Below are positions 9,367 to 17,730 of a stretch of 36,744 nucleotides of DNA, one piece after another. Numbering within the stretch: the stretch's first letter is position 1; every line of letters starts with the position of its first letter. The DNA comes from Flavobacterium sp. Root420 (GTDB lineage Bacteria > Bacteroidota > Bacteroidia > Flavobacteriales > Flavobacteriaceae), in contig NZ_LMEF01000017.1 of assembly GCF_001427905.1 (NCBI RefSeq), forward strand, positions 1 to 36,744, given 5' to 3'. The translations under genes and the position numbers were made by a program. The notes under the pieces were generated by a model. That model saw only the letters and a program-made list of their open reading frames with translations. It did not search any database and was not told where the DNA came from.

Positions 9367-9909
9367 TTAATCAGCGTTTGGCCAGTTTAATTTTTGGAAT
9401 AAATCCCAAACTACAATTCCTGCACTAACAGCAATATTTAGGGAGTGTTTAGTTCCTAATTGCGGAATTTCAATACAGCCATCACAAATAGCCACGGCTT
9501 CCTGTGCAACGCCATATACTTCGTTCCCAAAAACCAATGCATATTTTTGATTTTTCGCAACTTTAAAGTCCTGAAGAAAAACGGAACTTTCCACTTGTTC
9601 AATGGCGAGCGTCAATACATTTTCTTTTTTAAGATTTTCAATAACTTCCAATACATTTTCATGATGTTCCCAAGCTACGGTTTCTGTAGCACCAAGGGCT
9701 GTTTTGTGAATTTCTTTATTTGGAGGAGTTGCTGTAATACCGCATAAAATGATTTTTTCAATCAAAAAAGCATCGGCAGTTCTAAATACAGAACCAATAT
9801 TGTGCAAACTGCGAATATCATCCAAAACTAAAATTAGAGGTGTTTTGTCTGATTTTTTAAAATCTTCAATTGATTTGCGATCCAGTTCGCTATTTTCAAG
9901 TTTTCTCAT
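9367..9909 (-). CDS. TrmH/SpoU-family RNA 2'-O-methyltransferase
   Basis: A 180-residue SPOUT-class enzyme that would transfer methyl from S-adenosylmethionine to a ribose 2'-OH of tRNA or rRNA. All three knot motifs are present: VLDDIRSLHNIGSVFRTADAF near the start (N and R of motif 1), LVFGNEVYGV (motif 2) and IEIPQLGTKHSLNIAVSAGI (motif 3, binding the cofactor). It is shorter than classical TrmH or RlmB and has no separate RNA-binding domain; similar short forms are common in this phylum. The target nucleotide cannot be told. The DUF1573 gene upstream ends in its own terminator, so this gene is probably transcribed separately. Confidence 0.88.
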   Translation of the reverse strand: MRKLENSELDRKSIEDFKKSDKTPLILVLDDIRSLHNIGSVFRTADAFLIEKIILCGITATPPNKEIHKTALGATETVAWEHHENVLEVIENLKKENVLTLAIEQVESSVFLQDFKVAKNQKYALVFGNEVYGVAQEAVAICDGCIEIPQLGTKHSLNIAVSAGIVVWDLFQKLNWPNAD

Positions 9910-9931
9910 TGGTGTTGCATTCAGGTCATAA

Positions 9932-9961
9932 AAAAAGCTTCCAAAGATAAGGAAGCTTTTT
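9932..9961 (-). terminator. Terminator of the DUF1573 gene
   Basis: An 11-bp stem AAAAAGCTTCC (9932-9942) pairs with its complement at 9951-9961 around an 8-base loop, with a T-run in the minus direction. It lies 24 bp past the DUF1573 stop codon. Confidence 0.85.
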
Positions 9962-9984
9962 CGATTATTTTATTTTCTTTCAGA

Positions 9985-10407
9985 TTAGCTTTTTACAGGA
10001 TCTGGTAAAACAGTACCTTTAATAGTAAGTACTTTTGTAGGTTGTCCTTCAGCATTAGAAGTAACAGTTACCGTTTTTGTAAAAGCACCAACTCTGTCAG
10101 TAGCATATTTTACACCAATAATACCTTTAGCACCTGGAGCGATTGGCTCTTTTGGTGTTGTAGGTACAGTACAACCACAAGATCCCTGAGTGTTTGTAAT
10201 GATTAATGGTTTTGTTCCGTTATTTACAAAAACAAACTGACGGTTACCATCCGCATTGTGAGCGATAGTTCCGTAATCAATCGTTTCGTTTTCAAAAACC
10301 ATTCCGGCTCCTTCAACTTTAGCAACTTTAGCTTTTTTAGCGCTTTGAGCGTTTGAAGCTGTAATTCCAATTACAGCAACCATAACAAATAAAATTATTT
10401 TTTTCAT
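9985..10407 (-). CDS. Exported DUF1573-domain protein
   Basis: A 140-residue protein with a signal peptide (about 1-20, ending SNAQS) and a single DUF1573 domain, an Ig-like fold. The family pattern is clear: FENETIDYGTI, then FVFVNNGTKPLIITNTQGSCGCTVP with its conserved CGC, then PIAPGAKG and a C-terminal GTV. The function is unknown; the family is abundant and often highly expressed in Bacteroidota. The start is supported by a well-formed promoter 30 bp upstream and a terminator just after the stop, so this is a one-gene unit. Confidence 0.93.
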   Translation of the reverse strand: MKKIILFVMVAVIGITASNAQSAKKAKVAKVEGAGMVFENETIDYGTIAHNADGNRQFVFVNNGTKPLIITNTQGSCGCTVPTTPKEPIAPGAKGIIGVKYATDRVGAFTKTVTVTSNAEGQPTKVLTIKGTVLPDPVKS

Positions 10408-10435
10408 CTTTAAAGAGTCTTTGTTTAATTATGAA

Positions 10436-10464
10436 CAAATCTATATAAAATTCTTATATCTCAA
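10436..10464 (-). promoter_or_regulatory. Bacteroidota-type promoter for the DUF1573 gene
   Basis: Read on the minus strand: TTG (10464-10462), 18 bp, then TAGATTTG (10443-10436), matching TTG-N18-TAnnTTTG. The -7 box ends 28 bp before the DUF1573 start codon. Confidence 0.7.
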
Positions 10465-10566
10465 CTTAAAAAATTCTTAAAAATATTTTAATTTTTGAAG
10501 CTCTTCTATATGCCGCCAAAATATTATAAATTCGCTGTCATAAATTTTCATTTAAAACATTACAAT

Positions 10567-13173
10567 TTGGCAGCGAAAGAGAAAGAGGTGAAAGAAACGC
10601 CCTTAATGAAACAGTACAACGAAATCAAGAGAAAATATCCTGATGCATGTCTGCTTTTCAGAGTGGGTGATTTTTACGAAACGTTTGGAGAAGACGCTAT
10701 TAGAGCTTCTAAAATTCTTGGAATAACCTTAACTAAAAGAGGTGCAGGTTCTGAAACTGAAACAGCTTTAGCTGGTTTCCCACATCATTCTATCAATACA
10801 TACTTGCCAAAATTAGTAAAAGCCGGACTTCGTGTTGCAATTTGCGATCAGCTTGAAGATCCGAAAATGACTAAGACTATCGTGAAACGCGGTGTTACTG
10901 AATTGGTAACTCCGGGAGTTTCTTTAAATGATGAGGTTTTACAATCTAAATCAAATAACTTTTTGGCATCAGTTTATTTTGCTAATAAAAATATCGGAAT
11001 TTCTTTTTTGGATGTTTCAACGGGAGAATTTTTAACGGCTCAGGGAAATGCAGAATATATTGACAAACTTTTGCAGAATTTTAATCCGAGTGAAGTTTTA
11101 GTTCCGAAGAATAACAAAGGTGATTTCAAAGCTGCTTTTGGAGATGATTTTCATAGTTTTTATTTAGAAGACTGGATTTATAAAGAAGATTATGCTTTAG
11201 AAACTTTGACGAAACATTTTCAAACCGTTTCCTTAAAAGGTTTTGGAGTCGAAGAGTTAAAAGAAGGAATTATTGCTTCGGGAGCTATTTTGTATTATTT
11301 GTCCGAAACGCAGCATAATCGGGTGCAGCACATCACGGCGATACAGCGTATTGCTGAAGATGCGTATGTTTGGATGGATCGTTTTACGATCAGAAATTTA
11401 GAATTATATCACAGTTATAATCCAAATGCTGTAACGCTTTTAGATGTAATTGACAGAACGCTTTCGCCAATGGGTGGGCGTTTGTTGAAGCGCTGGCTGG
11501 CTCTTCCTTTAAAAGATAGTAATAAAATAAAAGGGCGTCATGATGTGGTTTCCTATTTGAAATCAAATCCTGAAGTTCTTCATAATATTCAATATCAAAT
11601 CAAGCAAATTTCAGATTTAGAGCGTTTGATTTCTAAAATTGCTGCCGGAAAAGTTTCACCGCGCGAAATTGTTTATCTGAAAGAGTCTCTGGATGCTATT
11701 ATTCCAATCAAAACTTTAGCATTGCAAAGTCCGCAGGAAGCGGTGAAAATTATTGGCGACAGTTTGCATGCTTGTGATTTATTAAGAGAAAAAATAAAAG
11801 TAACTTTAAATCAGGATGCGCCAGTTGCTATTGCAAAAGGAAATGCCATTGCAAAAGGAATTAGTGAAGAATTAGATGAATTGCGTGCAATCTCAACTTC
11901 CGGAAAAGAATATTTAGAAGGAATTGAAAAAAGAGAATCAGAGCGAACAGGAATTTCTTCTTTGAAAATCTCTTTCAATAATGTTTTTGGATATTATATT
12001 GAAGTTCGAAATACACATAAAGATAAAGTTCCGACAGAATGGATTCGTAAACAGACTTTGGTAAATGCCGAACGTTATATTACAGAAGAATTAAAAGAAT
12101 ATGAAACCAAAATTTTAGGCGCCGAAGAAAGGATTCATAAAATTGAAACGGATCTTTTTGAGCAATTAGTAGCCTGGATTGCGACTTATATTAAGCCGGT
12201 TCAAATGAACGCTAATTTAGTGGCACAACTGGATTGTTTGTGTTCATTTACGCAATTAGCGATCGAAAATAAATATGTATGTCCGGAAATTGATGAAACT
12301 TTTGAATTGGATATCAAAAACGGAAGACATCCTGTAATTGAAAAACAATTGCCAGTTGGAACGCCGTATATCGCCAATGATGTTTATTTGGATAGAGAAA
12401 CACAACAGCTTATTATGATTACAGGTCCGAATATGTCTGGTAAGTCAGCAATTTTGAGACAAACAGCTTTAATTGTATTGCTGGCTCAAATGGGTAGTTT
12501 TGTTCCGGCAGACAGCGTTCGAATGGGAATTGTAGATAAGATCTTTACAAGAGTAGGAGCTTCGGATAATATTTCGATGGGTGAATCCACTTTTATGGTA
12601 GAGATGAATGAAACGGCTTCTATTTTGAATAATATCTCAGACAGAAGTTTAGTTTTATTGGATGAAATTGGAAGAGGAACCAGTACCTATGACGGAATCT
12701 CGATTGCCTGGGCTATTGCCGAGTTTTTACACGAACATCCGGGAAGAGCAAAAACATTGTTCGCAACGCATTATCATGAATTAAATGAAATGACAGAATC
12801 GCTTCCGAGAATTCAGAATTATAATGTTGCGATAAAAGAATTAAAAGATACCGTTCTTTTTGTTAGAAAGCTGGTAAAAGGAGGGAGTGCTCACAGTTTT
12901 GGAATTCACGTGGCAAAAATGGCCGGAATGCCTCAGACTGTAATTTTGAAAGCACAGAAACTTTTAAAGAAATTGGAGAAGAATCATTCGAGTGATGCCT
13001 TAAACGGAATCAAAACTGCTAATGATGAAATGCAAATGAGCTTCTTTAATTTAGATGACCCTTTGTTAGAAGAGATAAAAGAAGAGATCTTAAGTCTTGA
13101 TATAAACTCAATCACACCGGTTGAAGCATTGATGAAACTCAATGAGATTAAAAGGATGATTGTTAAGAAATAA
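10567..13173 (+). CDS. mutS: DNA mismatch repair protein MutS, starting at TTG
   Basis: A MutS1 ATPase that recognises mismatches and recruits MutL. I choose the TTG at 10567, which gives 868 residues beginning with Ala-Ala-Lys-Glu-Lys. The mismatch-reading F-Y-E then falls at residues 36-38, the same numbers as in E. coli MutS (Phe36, Glu38). The open frame continues upstream to an ATG (10510) and a TTG (10495), but that extension (Tyr-rich, aromatic) has no family counterpart. Walker A GPNMSGKS is at 620-627; Walker B LLDEIGRG, the signature loop and the GTSTYDG stretch follow; the C-terminal helix region is present. It is divergent from DUF1573. No mutL or other repair gene is adjacent. 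Confidence 0.96.
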   Translation: MAAKEKEVKETPLMKQYNEIKRKYPDACLLFRVGDFYETFGEDAIRASKILGITLTKRGAGSETETALAGFPHHSINTYLPKLVKAGLRVAICDQLEDPKMTKTIVKRGVTELVTPGVSLNDEVLQSKSNNFLASVYFANKNIGISFLDVSTGEFLTAQGNAEYIDKLLQNFNPSEVLVPKNNKGDFKAAFGDDFHSFYLEDWIYKEDYALETLTKHFQTVSLKGFGVEELKEGIIASGAILYYLSETQHNRVQHITAIQRIAEDAYVWMDRFTIRNLELYHSYNPNAVTLLDVIDRTLSPMGGRLLKRWLALPLKDSNKIKGRHDVVSYLKSNPEVLHNIQYQIKQISDLERLISKIAAGKVSPREIVYLKESLDAIIPIKTLALQSPQEAVKIIGDSLHACDLLREKIKVTLNQDAPVAIAKGNAIAKGISEELDELRAISTSGKEYLEGIEKRESERTGISSLKISFNNVFGYYIEVRNTHKDKVPTEWIRKQTLVNAERYITEELKEYETKILGAEERIHKIETDLFEQLVAWIATYIKPVQMNANLVAQLDCLCSFTQLAIENKYVCPEIDETFELDIKNGRHPVIEKQLPVGTPYIANDVYLDRETQQLIMITGPNMSGKSAILRQTALIVLLAQMGSFVPADSVRMGIVDKIFTRVGASDNISMGESTFMVEMNETASILNNISDRSLVLLDEIGRGTSTYDGISIAWAIAEFLHEHPGRAKTLFATHYHELNEMTESLPRIQNYNVAIKELKDTVLFVRKLVKGGSAHSFGIHVAKMAGMPQTVILKAQKLLKKLEKNHSSDALNGIKTANDEMQMSFFNLDDPLLEEIKEEILSLDINSITPVEALMKLNEIKRMIVKK

Positions 13174-13241
13174 ATTTTCAGATTTAAAGTTTAGGTTATC
13201 AGAAGGTTATAAAATAAGTATAATTTTTTTTCGAAAAAGGC

Positions 13242-13271
13242 TTGTATAATTGAATAAATGTCCTAAATTTG
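13242..13271 (+). promoter_or_regulatory. Promoter of the tRNA-Gly/tRNA-Leu operon
   Basis: TTG (13242-13244), exactly 19 bp, then TAAATTTG (13264-13271): a textbook housekeeping promoter for this phylum, about 50 bp before the first tRNA. Confidence 0.8.
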
Positions 13272-13323
13272 CACTCGCAATACAGAACAAGTCAGTATTG
13301 TAGTTCTTACTAGAATTTGAAAC

Positions 13324-13396
13324 GCGAAAATAGCTCAGTTGGTAGAGCGCGACCTTGCCAAGGTCGAGGTCGCGGGTTCGAGCCCCGTTTTTCGCT
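13324..13396 (+). tRNA. tRNA-Gly (GCC)
   Basis: A 73-base cloverleaf. The acceptor arm GCGAAAA (13324-13330) pairs fully with TTTTCGC (13389-13395), with discriminator T. The D-arm is TAGCTCAGTTGGTAGAGC, the anticodon stem CGACC/GGTCG holds loop TTGCCAA with anticodon GCC, and the T-arm contains GGTTCGAGCC. The 3' CCA is not encoded. Confidence 0.97.
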
Positions 13397-13410
13397 CAAA
13401 ACCATATAAT

Positions 13411-13496
13411 GCTCGGATGGTGAAATTGGTAGACACGCTGGACTTAAAATCCAGTGAACAGCAATGTTCGTGCGGGTTCAAGTCCCGCTCTGAGTA
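13411..13496 (+). tRNA. tRNA-Leu (TAA)
   Basis: An 86-base class II tRNA with a long variable arm. The acceptor GCTCGGA (13411-13417) pairs with TCTGAGT (13489-13495) including two G-T wobbles; discriminator A at 13496 is the expected leucine identity base. The anticodon stem CTGGA/TCCAG holds CTTAAAA with anticodon TAA. The T-arm contains GGTTCAAGTCC. CCA is not encoded. It follows tRNA-Gly by 14 bp. Confidence 0.97.
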
Positions 13497-13500
13497 CTAA

Positions 13501-13529
13501 AGCCTCTTCTTTTGAAGAGGCTTTTTTTA
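13501..13529 (+). terminator. Terminator of the tRNA operon
   Basis: A 9-bp GC-rich stem AGCCTCTTC/GAAGAGGCT (13501-13509, 13514-13522) with a TTTT loop and a seven-T tail, 4 bp after tRNA-Leu. Confidence 0.9.
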
Positions 13530-13619
13530 TTGTGTAAACTCGTGCAGTGTGAAATAAATTTGTGAAGTAAATTTATTCAGAAGAATCTAAAATTAATAAT
13601 CTAAAATCAACAATTCTAA

Positions 13620-13994
13620 ATGGGTGCTTTTGTAATTAGTAAAAGATTTAATGATGAATATAAATTTGTATTTACTTCCAGGAAAGGGAAAGTGATTTTT
13701 ACTAGTTTGAGTTATGAGCTGAAGTTTGAATGCGAAGAAGATATTGAAAAATTTAAAGTAAATATTGAGCAGGCTAGATTTTTGAAATTTAAAGGCTCTG
13801 GAGGAAAGTATTTTTTTAAATTGATGTTGGGTGAGCTTCATTTTGCTACAAGTCGAAAATATACAACAGAATTGCTTTTGCAAAAAGGAATAAAAGAAAT
13901 TGTTACTTATGCTTCGCGATCAGAAATTTTAGATTTCTCTTCAAATGAATCGATATTTGAGGATGAAGAAGTAGTTGAGGATGAAATGGAATAA
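13620..13994 (+). CDS. YegP-like DUF1508-domain protein
   Basis: A 124-residue protein whose first half matches one copy of the DUF1508/YegP fold: FVISKRFNDEYKFVF, then SRKGKVIFTSLSYE, then a helix (EEDIEKFKVNIEQ). The second half has the shape of a diverged repeat unit (GKYFFKLMLGELHFATSRKY), and the last 20 residues are very acidic (Glu/Asp). Cytoplasmic, with no signal or membrane segment. The family's function is unknown. The upstream 50 bp contains the repetitive string AATCTAAAAT twice, a low-complexity spacer common in this window. The start codon agrees with the family's N-terminus. Confidence 0.82.
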   Translation: MGAFVISKRFNDEYKFVFTSRKGKVIFTSLSYELKFECEEDIEKFKVNIEQARFLKFKGSGGKYFFKLMLGELHFATSRKYTTELLLQKGIKEIVTYASRSEILDFSSNESIFEDEEVVEDEME

Positions 13995-14060
13995 ATAAAA
14001 AGGAAATTCCAAATTCCATTAGTATGTAGTTTTTTAGTGTAAAAAAAATAGTTTGATAAT

Positions 14061-14115
14061 TTAAAATTCCAAATTTCAGTAATACAATGTGTGTTATTGG
14101 AATTTGGAATTTTAA
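14061..14115. repeat. Perfect 15-bp inverted repeat (AATTCCAAATT family)
   Basis: TTAAAATTCCAAATT (14061-14075) is repeated in inverse at 14101-14115. It lies between the convergent DUF1508 and lipoprotein genes. The phrase AAATTCCAAATTCC also occurs just upstream (about 14002) and, in a variant, before the AraC-type gene (about 21698), so this may be a low-complexity dispersed family. Confidence 0.6.
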
Positions 14116-14148
14116 AATATTGGAATTTATTAAATTTTGGGCATAAAA

Positions 14149-14172
14149 AAAACCATCTCTAAGGATGGTTTT
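14149..14172 (-). terminator. Terminator of the small lipoprotein gene
   Basis: AAAACCATC (14149-14157) pairs with GATGGTTTT (14164-14172) around a 6-base loop; in the minus direction it is followed by a T-run. It lies 25 bp beyond the lipoprotein stop. Confidence 0.8.
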
Positions 14173-14197
14173 AAAATCTTTAGAACTTAGGTTCTAA

Positions 14198-14410
14198 TTA
14201 TTTTTTTACTTCTTCTACTTTAGCAGCAGCAGAGTCAACTTTAGCAGCAGCAGAATCAACAGTTGCAGCAGCAGAATCAACTACAGCAGCAGCAGAATCA
14301 ACAGCAACAGCAGTAGAATCTACAGCTGGCTCAGCAGCAGCATCAGCTTTTTTACAAGAAACAACAGTTAAAACAGCAACAACAGCTAAACTTAAAAATA
14401 CTTTTTTCAT
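14198..14410 (-). CDS. Small heptad-repeat lipoprotein
   Basis: A 70-residue protein. Residues 1-18 are a lipoprotein signal (Lys-Lys, hydrophobic core) ending VVSC, so Cys19 would be lipidated. From Val30 the mature part is five tandem heptads of the form V-D-S-A-A-A-x (starts at Val30, 37, 44, 51, 58) and a degenerate sixth (KVEEVKK). Val at position a and Ala at d is coiled-coil spacing, so a thin helical rod is expected. Length and layout recall Gram-negative murein lipoprotein Lpp, but there is no sequence homology I can claim. A TATCTTTG box lies about 37 bp upstream. The DNA shows a matching 21-bp periodicity (AGCAGCAGAATCAAC units). Confidence 0.85.
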   Translation of the reverse strand: MKKVFLSLAVVAVLTVVSCKKADAAAEPAVDSTAVAVDSAAAVVDSAAATVDSAAAKVDSAAAKVEEVKK

Positions 14411-14759
14411 CTTACTTTATTATAAAAGGTTAATTATTAATTCGTGGCAAAGATATAAATTTTTTAATATGTAAAATATTTTTTCACTTTTTTTTTAAAA
14501 TATTTTCATCGCTCACGATTATCTTATTTATCAAATAATATGCCAAAATAGTAAAAAAATATTATATTATTGATTATTTTGTCTTAATTATTTTTTGTTG
14601 AATATTCTATAAGAGAATTGGCTGTTTTGATTCTCTTATTTGCACTTTATTTTGCTTTTGGTTGATTATTGCCTAAGCTTCTGAGGCTAAAATAATGCGA
14701 TTTAAGCGATTTTTTTGCTTAGTATAGTACCGAAATCCATATTTGGTTGTTTTAAGCGC
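14411..14759. other. 349-bp AT-rich intergenic stretch
   Basis: It holds the upstream region of the small lipoprotein gene (possible minus-strand -7 box TATCTTTG around 14449) and the sequence downstream of waaA. A short inverted repeat TAAGC/GCTTA (14703-14721) lies 40 bp past the waaA stop but has too short a stem to call a terminator. I see no ORF or RNA gene. Confidence 0.5.
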
Positions 14760-15992
14760 TTACGAAACGATTTTCATTATGCTTTTTGTGGCACCTTTAT
14801 TCTCTTGAATATATGACTTGCAAATTTGGCTTTTTTCTTTCAGATAATCTTCATCTAAAAGTAAACGGTCAAAACTTTGTTTTAACTCTGCCTCATTAGA
14901 AATTACAATACAGCCTCCAATTTTTACCAATTCAACAGCTTCTGCAAAATTCGAATAATTCGGTCCAATTACAATTGGGATTCCAAATGTTGCTGGTTCC
15001 AGAATGTTATGGATACCAGGATTTCCAAATCCACCGCCAACATAAGCTATGGTTCCGTAACTATATATTTTGGTGAGTAAGCCAACAGTGTCTATAATAA
15101 AGACATTAAATTTTGATAAATCAGTTATATTGTCTTTTTCAGAAAATAAAACCGTTGCCTTTGTAATTTGAGATTTTAAACTTGAAATCTGGTCTTGTTT
15201 GATATTATGTGGTGCAATAATGAATTTTACAGTTGAAGGAGCCTGATTGATATATTCAGCTAGTAAAGCTTCGTCCTTTGGCCATGAACTTCCAATAACT
15301 ATAGTTGGCGCATTGTTTTTAAATTTTTCAATAAAATCCACCGTATTGTCTCGCTCTAAAATTGCTGCAACCCTGTCAAAACGGGTATCACCGGAAACAA
15401 TAACATTTTTAAATCCGATAGTTTCAATTTTTTCTTTTGATTTTTGATTCTGTACAAAAAAATAAGTGAAAGCTGATAATGCTTTTCGGTAAAAACCACC
15501 GTACCATTTAAAAAACATCTGATTGTCTCTGAAAATTCCGGAAATCAAATAAGTTGGAATTTTGTTGTTTTCCAATTCTTTTAAATAATTCAGCCAAAAT
15601 TCATATTTAATAAAAAAAGCCAATTCAGGATGTGCTAATTTCAGAAATTTTTTGGCGTTGCTTTTAGTGTCTAAAGGCAGGTAAATAGTGACATCGGCAA
15701 CAGTATTGTTTTTGCGGACTTCATAACCGGAAGGAGAGAAAAAAGTAACAATGATTTTATGGGAAGGATATTTTTCTTTGATTTTTTCGATCACCGGCAA
15801 ACCTTGTTCATATTCGCCAAGTGAAGCCGAATGAAACCAAATCGTCTTGTCTGTTGGGGCTATTTTTTCTTCTAAAACAGTAAAAACATTTTTTCTTCCT
15901 TCAACAAAAAGCTTTATTTTCGGACTAAAAAATGCTACAATTTTCAGAAAAACCCCCGCAATAGAAACGACTAAATTGTATAGAAAAAGCAT
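14760..15992 (-). CDS. waaA: 3-deoxy-D-manno-octulosonic acid (Kdo) transferase
   Basis: A 410-residue glycosyltransferase of the inner membrane that adds Kdo from CMP-Kdo to the lipid A precursor. The N-terminal hydrophobic segment (about 3-22) is the membrane anchor. The family motif HSASLGEYEQGLPVIE gives the likely catalytic base Glu60 (Glu31 of the Aquifex enzyme). The C-terminal domain has PHNIK and the CMP-binding stretch GGGFGNPGIHNILEPATFG. It is divergent from the DegT aminotransferase gene, with 136 bp between start codons. Whether it adds one or two Kdo residues is not visible. Confidence 0.95.
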   Translation of the reverse strand: MLFLYNLVVSIAGVFLKIVAFFSPKIKLFVEGRKNVFTVLEEKIAPTDKTIWFHSASLGEYEQGLPVIEKIKEKYPSHKIIVTFFSPSGYEVRKNNTVADVTIYLPLDTKSNAKKFLKLAHPELAFFIKYEFWLNYLKELENNKIPTYLISGIFRDNQMFFKWYGGFYRKALSAFTYFFVQNQKSKEKIETIGFKNVIVSGDTRFDRVAAILERDNTVDFIEKFKNNAPTIVIGSSWPKDEALLAEYINQAPSTVKFIIAPHNIKQDQISSLKSQITKATVLFSEKDNITDLSKFNVFIIDTVGLLTKIYSYGTIAYVGGGFGNPGIHNILEPATFGIPIVIGPNYSNFAEAVELVKIGGCIVISNEAELKQSFDRLLLDEDYLKEKSQICKSYIQENKGATKSIMKIVS

Positions 15993-16037
15993 ATATTTAA
16001 TTTTGGCGCTAAATTACGCTTCTTTCAATAATTTTCA

Positions 16038-16067
16038 TTGTCCAAAGGTATTAAATAACTATTTTTG
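16038..16067 (+). promoter_or_regulatory. Promoter of the DegT-NTF2-galE run
   Basis: TTG (16038-16040), exactly 19 bp, then TATTTTTG (16060-16067), an exact match to TTG-N19-TAnnTTTG, ending 61 bp before the DegT start codon. Confidence 0.75.
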
Positions 16068-16128
16068 TTCTTCGTTTTCGGGATTGGTTTTAAAATCGTA
16101 TCTCAAAGTTTTAAATAAATAAAGACAA

Positions 16129-17262
16129 ATGAAAAAAATTCAAATGGTTGACTTAAAGAGTCAATATGAAAAAATAAAATCTACCGTTGATGCTTCAATT
16201 CAGGAAGTTTTAGATACAAATACTTATATAAACGGACCATTGGTTCATCAATTTCAAAAAAACCTTGAAGATTATTTAGGTGCAAAACATGTAATTCCAT
16301 GTGCAAATGGTACAGATGCTTTGCAAATTGCAATGATGGGGTTGGATTTAAAACCGGGTGATGAGGTAATTACTGCCGATTTTACTTTTGCAGCTACTGT
16401 TGAGGTTATTGCTCTATTGCAATTGACTCCGGTCTTAGTCGATGTTGATATGACAAATATGAATATTGATATTGATGCGATTAAAAAAGCAATCACACCA
16501 AAAACAAAAGCAATTGTTCCGGTACATTTATTTGGACGTGCGGCGAATATGGATGCGATTATGGAAATTGCTGCCGAACATAATTTATATGTAATTGAAG
16601 ATAATGCACAGGCAATTGGTGCTGATTATATTTCTAAATCTGGCATAAAAAGCAAAGTAGGTGTTATTGGCCACGTTGCCGCAACCTCATTTTTTCCTTC
16701 TAAAAATTTAGGTTGTTATGGCGATGGCGGAGCGATTTTCACCAATGATGATAAATTAGCTCACGTTATCCGCGGAATCGTAAATCACGGAATGTATGAG
16801 CGTTATCACCATGATGTAGTGGGAGTGAATTCTCGTTTAGATAGTATTCAGGCTGGGGTTTTGAATGCAAAATTGCCGCTTTTAGATGAATATAACGCAG
16901 CTCGTCGTTTAGCAGCTTCAAAATACAATGCGGCTTTTGCTGGAAATGCACACATTATCACGCCGGAATTTGATGCAAATGAAAATGATCACGTTTTTCA
17001 TCAATATGTGTTGAGAATTGTTGATGCAGACAGAAATGCTTTAATGCAACATTTGTTAGACAAAGCAATTCCGTGTGCGATTTACTACCCAATTCCGCTG
17101 CATTCACAAAAGGCTTACGTAGATGTTCGTTATAAAGAAGAGCAATTTCCGGTAACCAATCAATTGGTAAAAGAGGTTATTGCTTTACCAATGCATACAG
17201 AATTGGATGATGAGCAAATTAAATTTATTACAGATTCTGTTTTAGAATTTTTAAACAAATAA
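16129..17262 (+). CDS. DegT/DnrJ/EryC1/StrS-family PLP aminotransferase
   Basis: A 377-residue sugar-nucleotide aminotransferase of the WbpE/ArnB type, transferring an amino group (usually from glutamate) to a keto-sugar nucleotide. The pyridoxal-phosphate Lys is Lys192 in SFFPSKNLGCYGDGG; other family marks are ANGTDALQIA, PVHLFGR and the EDNAQAIGA stretch with the cofactor-binding Asp. No dehydratase or acetyltransferase lies next to it, so the exact sugar cannot be named. It heads a plus-strand run with an NTF2-like gene 3 bp downstream and galE 468 bp downstream, which fits surface polysaccharide or protein glycosylation. A strong promoter lies upstream. Confidence 0.93.
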   Translation: MKKIQMVDLKSQYEKIKSTVDASIQEVLDTNTYINGPLVHQFQKNLEDYLGAKHVIPCANGTDALQIAMMGLDLKPGDEVITADFTFAATVEVIALLQLTPVLVDVDMTNMNIDIDAIKKAITPKTKAIVPVHLFGRAANMDAIMEIAAEHNLYVIEDNAQAIGADYISKSGIKSKVGVIGHVAATSFFPSKNLGCYGDGGAIFTNDDKLAHVIRGIVNHGMYERYHHDVVGVNSRLDSIQAGVLNAKLPLLDEYNAARRLAASKYNAAFAGNAHIITPEFDANENDHVFHQYVLRIVDADRNALMQHLLDKAIPCAIYYPIPLHSQKAYVDVRYKEEQFPVTNQLVKEVIALPMHTELDDEQIKFITDSVLEFLNK

Positions 17263-17265
17263 ATT

Positions 17266-17706
17266 ATGAAGAGATTAGGTGTTTTAATTGTGATGATTCT
17301 TATTCAGTTTTCTGGTTTTGCTCAAAAATCAAATACTAAAGAAGAAACAGCTGTAAGTAATCAGGTTGAAATTTTGCGTAAGGCAATGATTGATGCTGAC
17401 GGAGCTAAATTAAAATCACTGACTTCTGAAAAGTTGAATTACGTTCATTCGAATGGTAATTTTCAAAATCAGGCTGAATTTATTGATGGAATTGTTAGTG
17501 GAAAATCAGATTTCGTAACCATTGAATTTCAGGATCAAACCATAACGATTCAGAATGATGTTGCGATTGTCAGACATGTTCTGGCAGCGCACACCAAAGA
17601 TGGCGGTATTGATAAAGATATTAAAATCGGAATAATGCTGGTCTGGCAAAAACAAAAGAATAATTGGGTTCTTATTGCAAGACAGGCTTATAAATTAACT
17701 ACATAA
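17266..17706 (+). CDS. Exported NTF2-like (DUF4440) protein
   Basis: A 146-residue protein with a signal peptide (about 1-19, ending GFAQK). The rest is one SnoaL/DUF4440-type NTF2-like domain: a helix (EEILRKAMIDADGAKLKSL-like), then YVHSNGNFQNQAEFIDGI, then beta strands ending in NWVLIARQAYKL. Proteins of this fold bind small ligands or act as simple enzymes, and no catalytic set is obvious. Its start codon is 3 bp after the DegT stop and galE begins 24 bp after its own stop, so the three are surely co-transcribed, although a role in sugar metabolism is not shown. Confidence 0.87.
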   Translation: MKRLGVLIVMILIQFSGFAQKSNTKEETAVSNQVEILRKAMIDADGAKLKSLTSEKLNYVHSNGNFQNQAEFIDGIVSGKSDFVTIEFQDQTITIQNDVAIVRHVLAAHTKDGGIDKDIKIGIMLVWQKQKNNWVLIARQAYKLTT

Positions 17707-17730
17707 AAAACAACACAAAAAAAACCAAAA

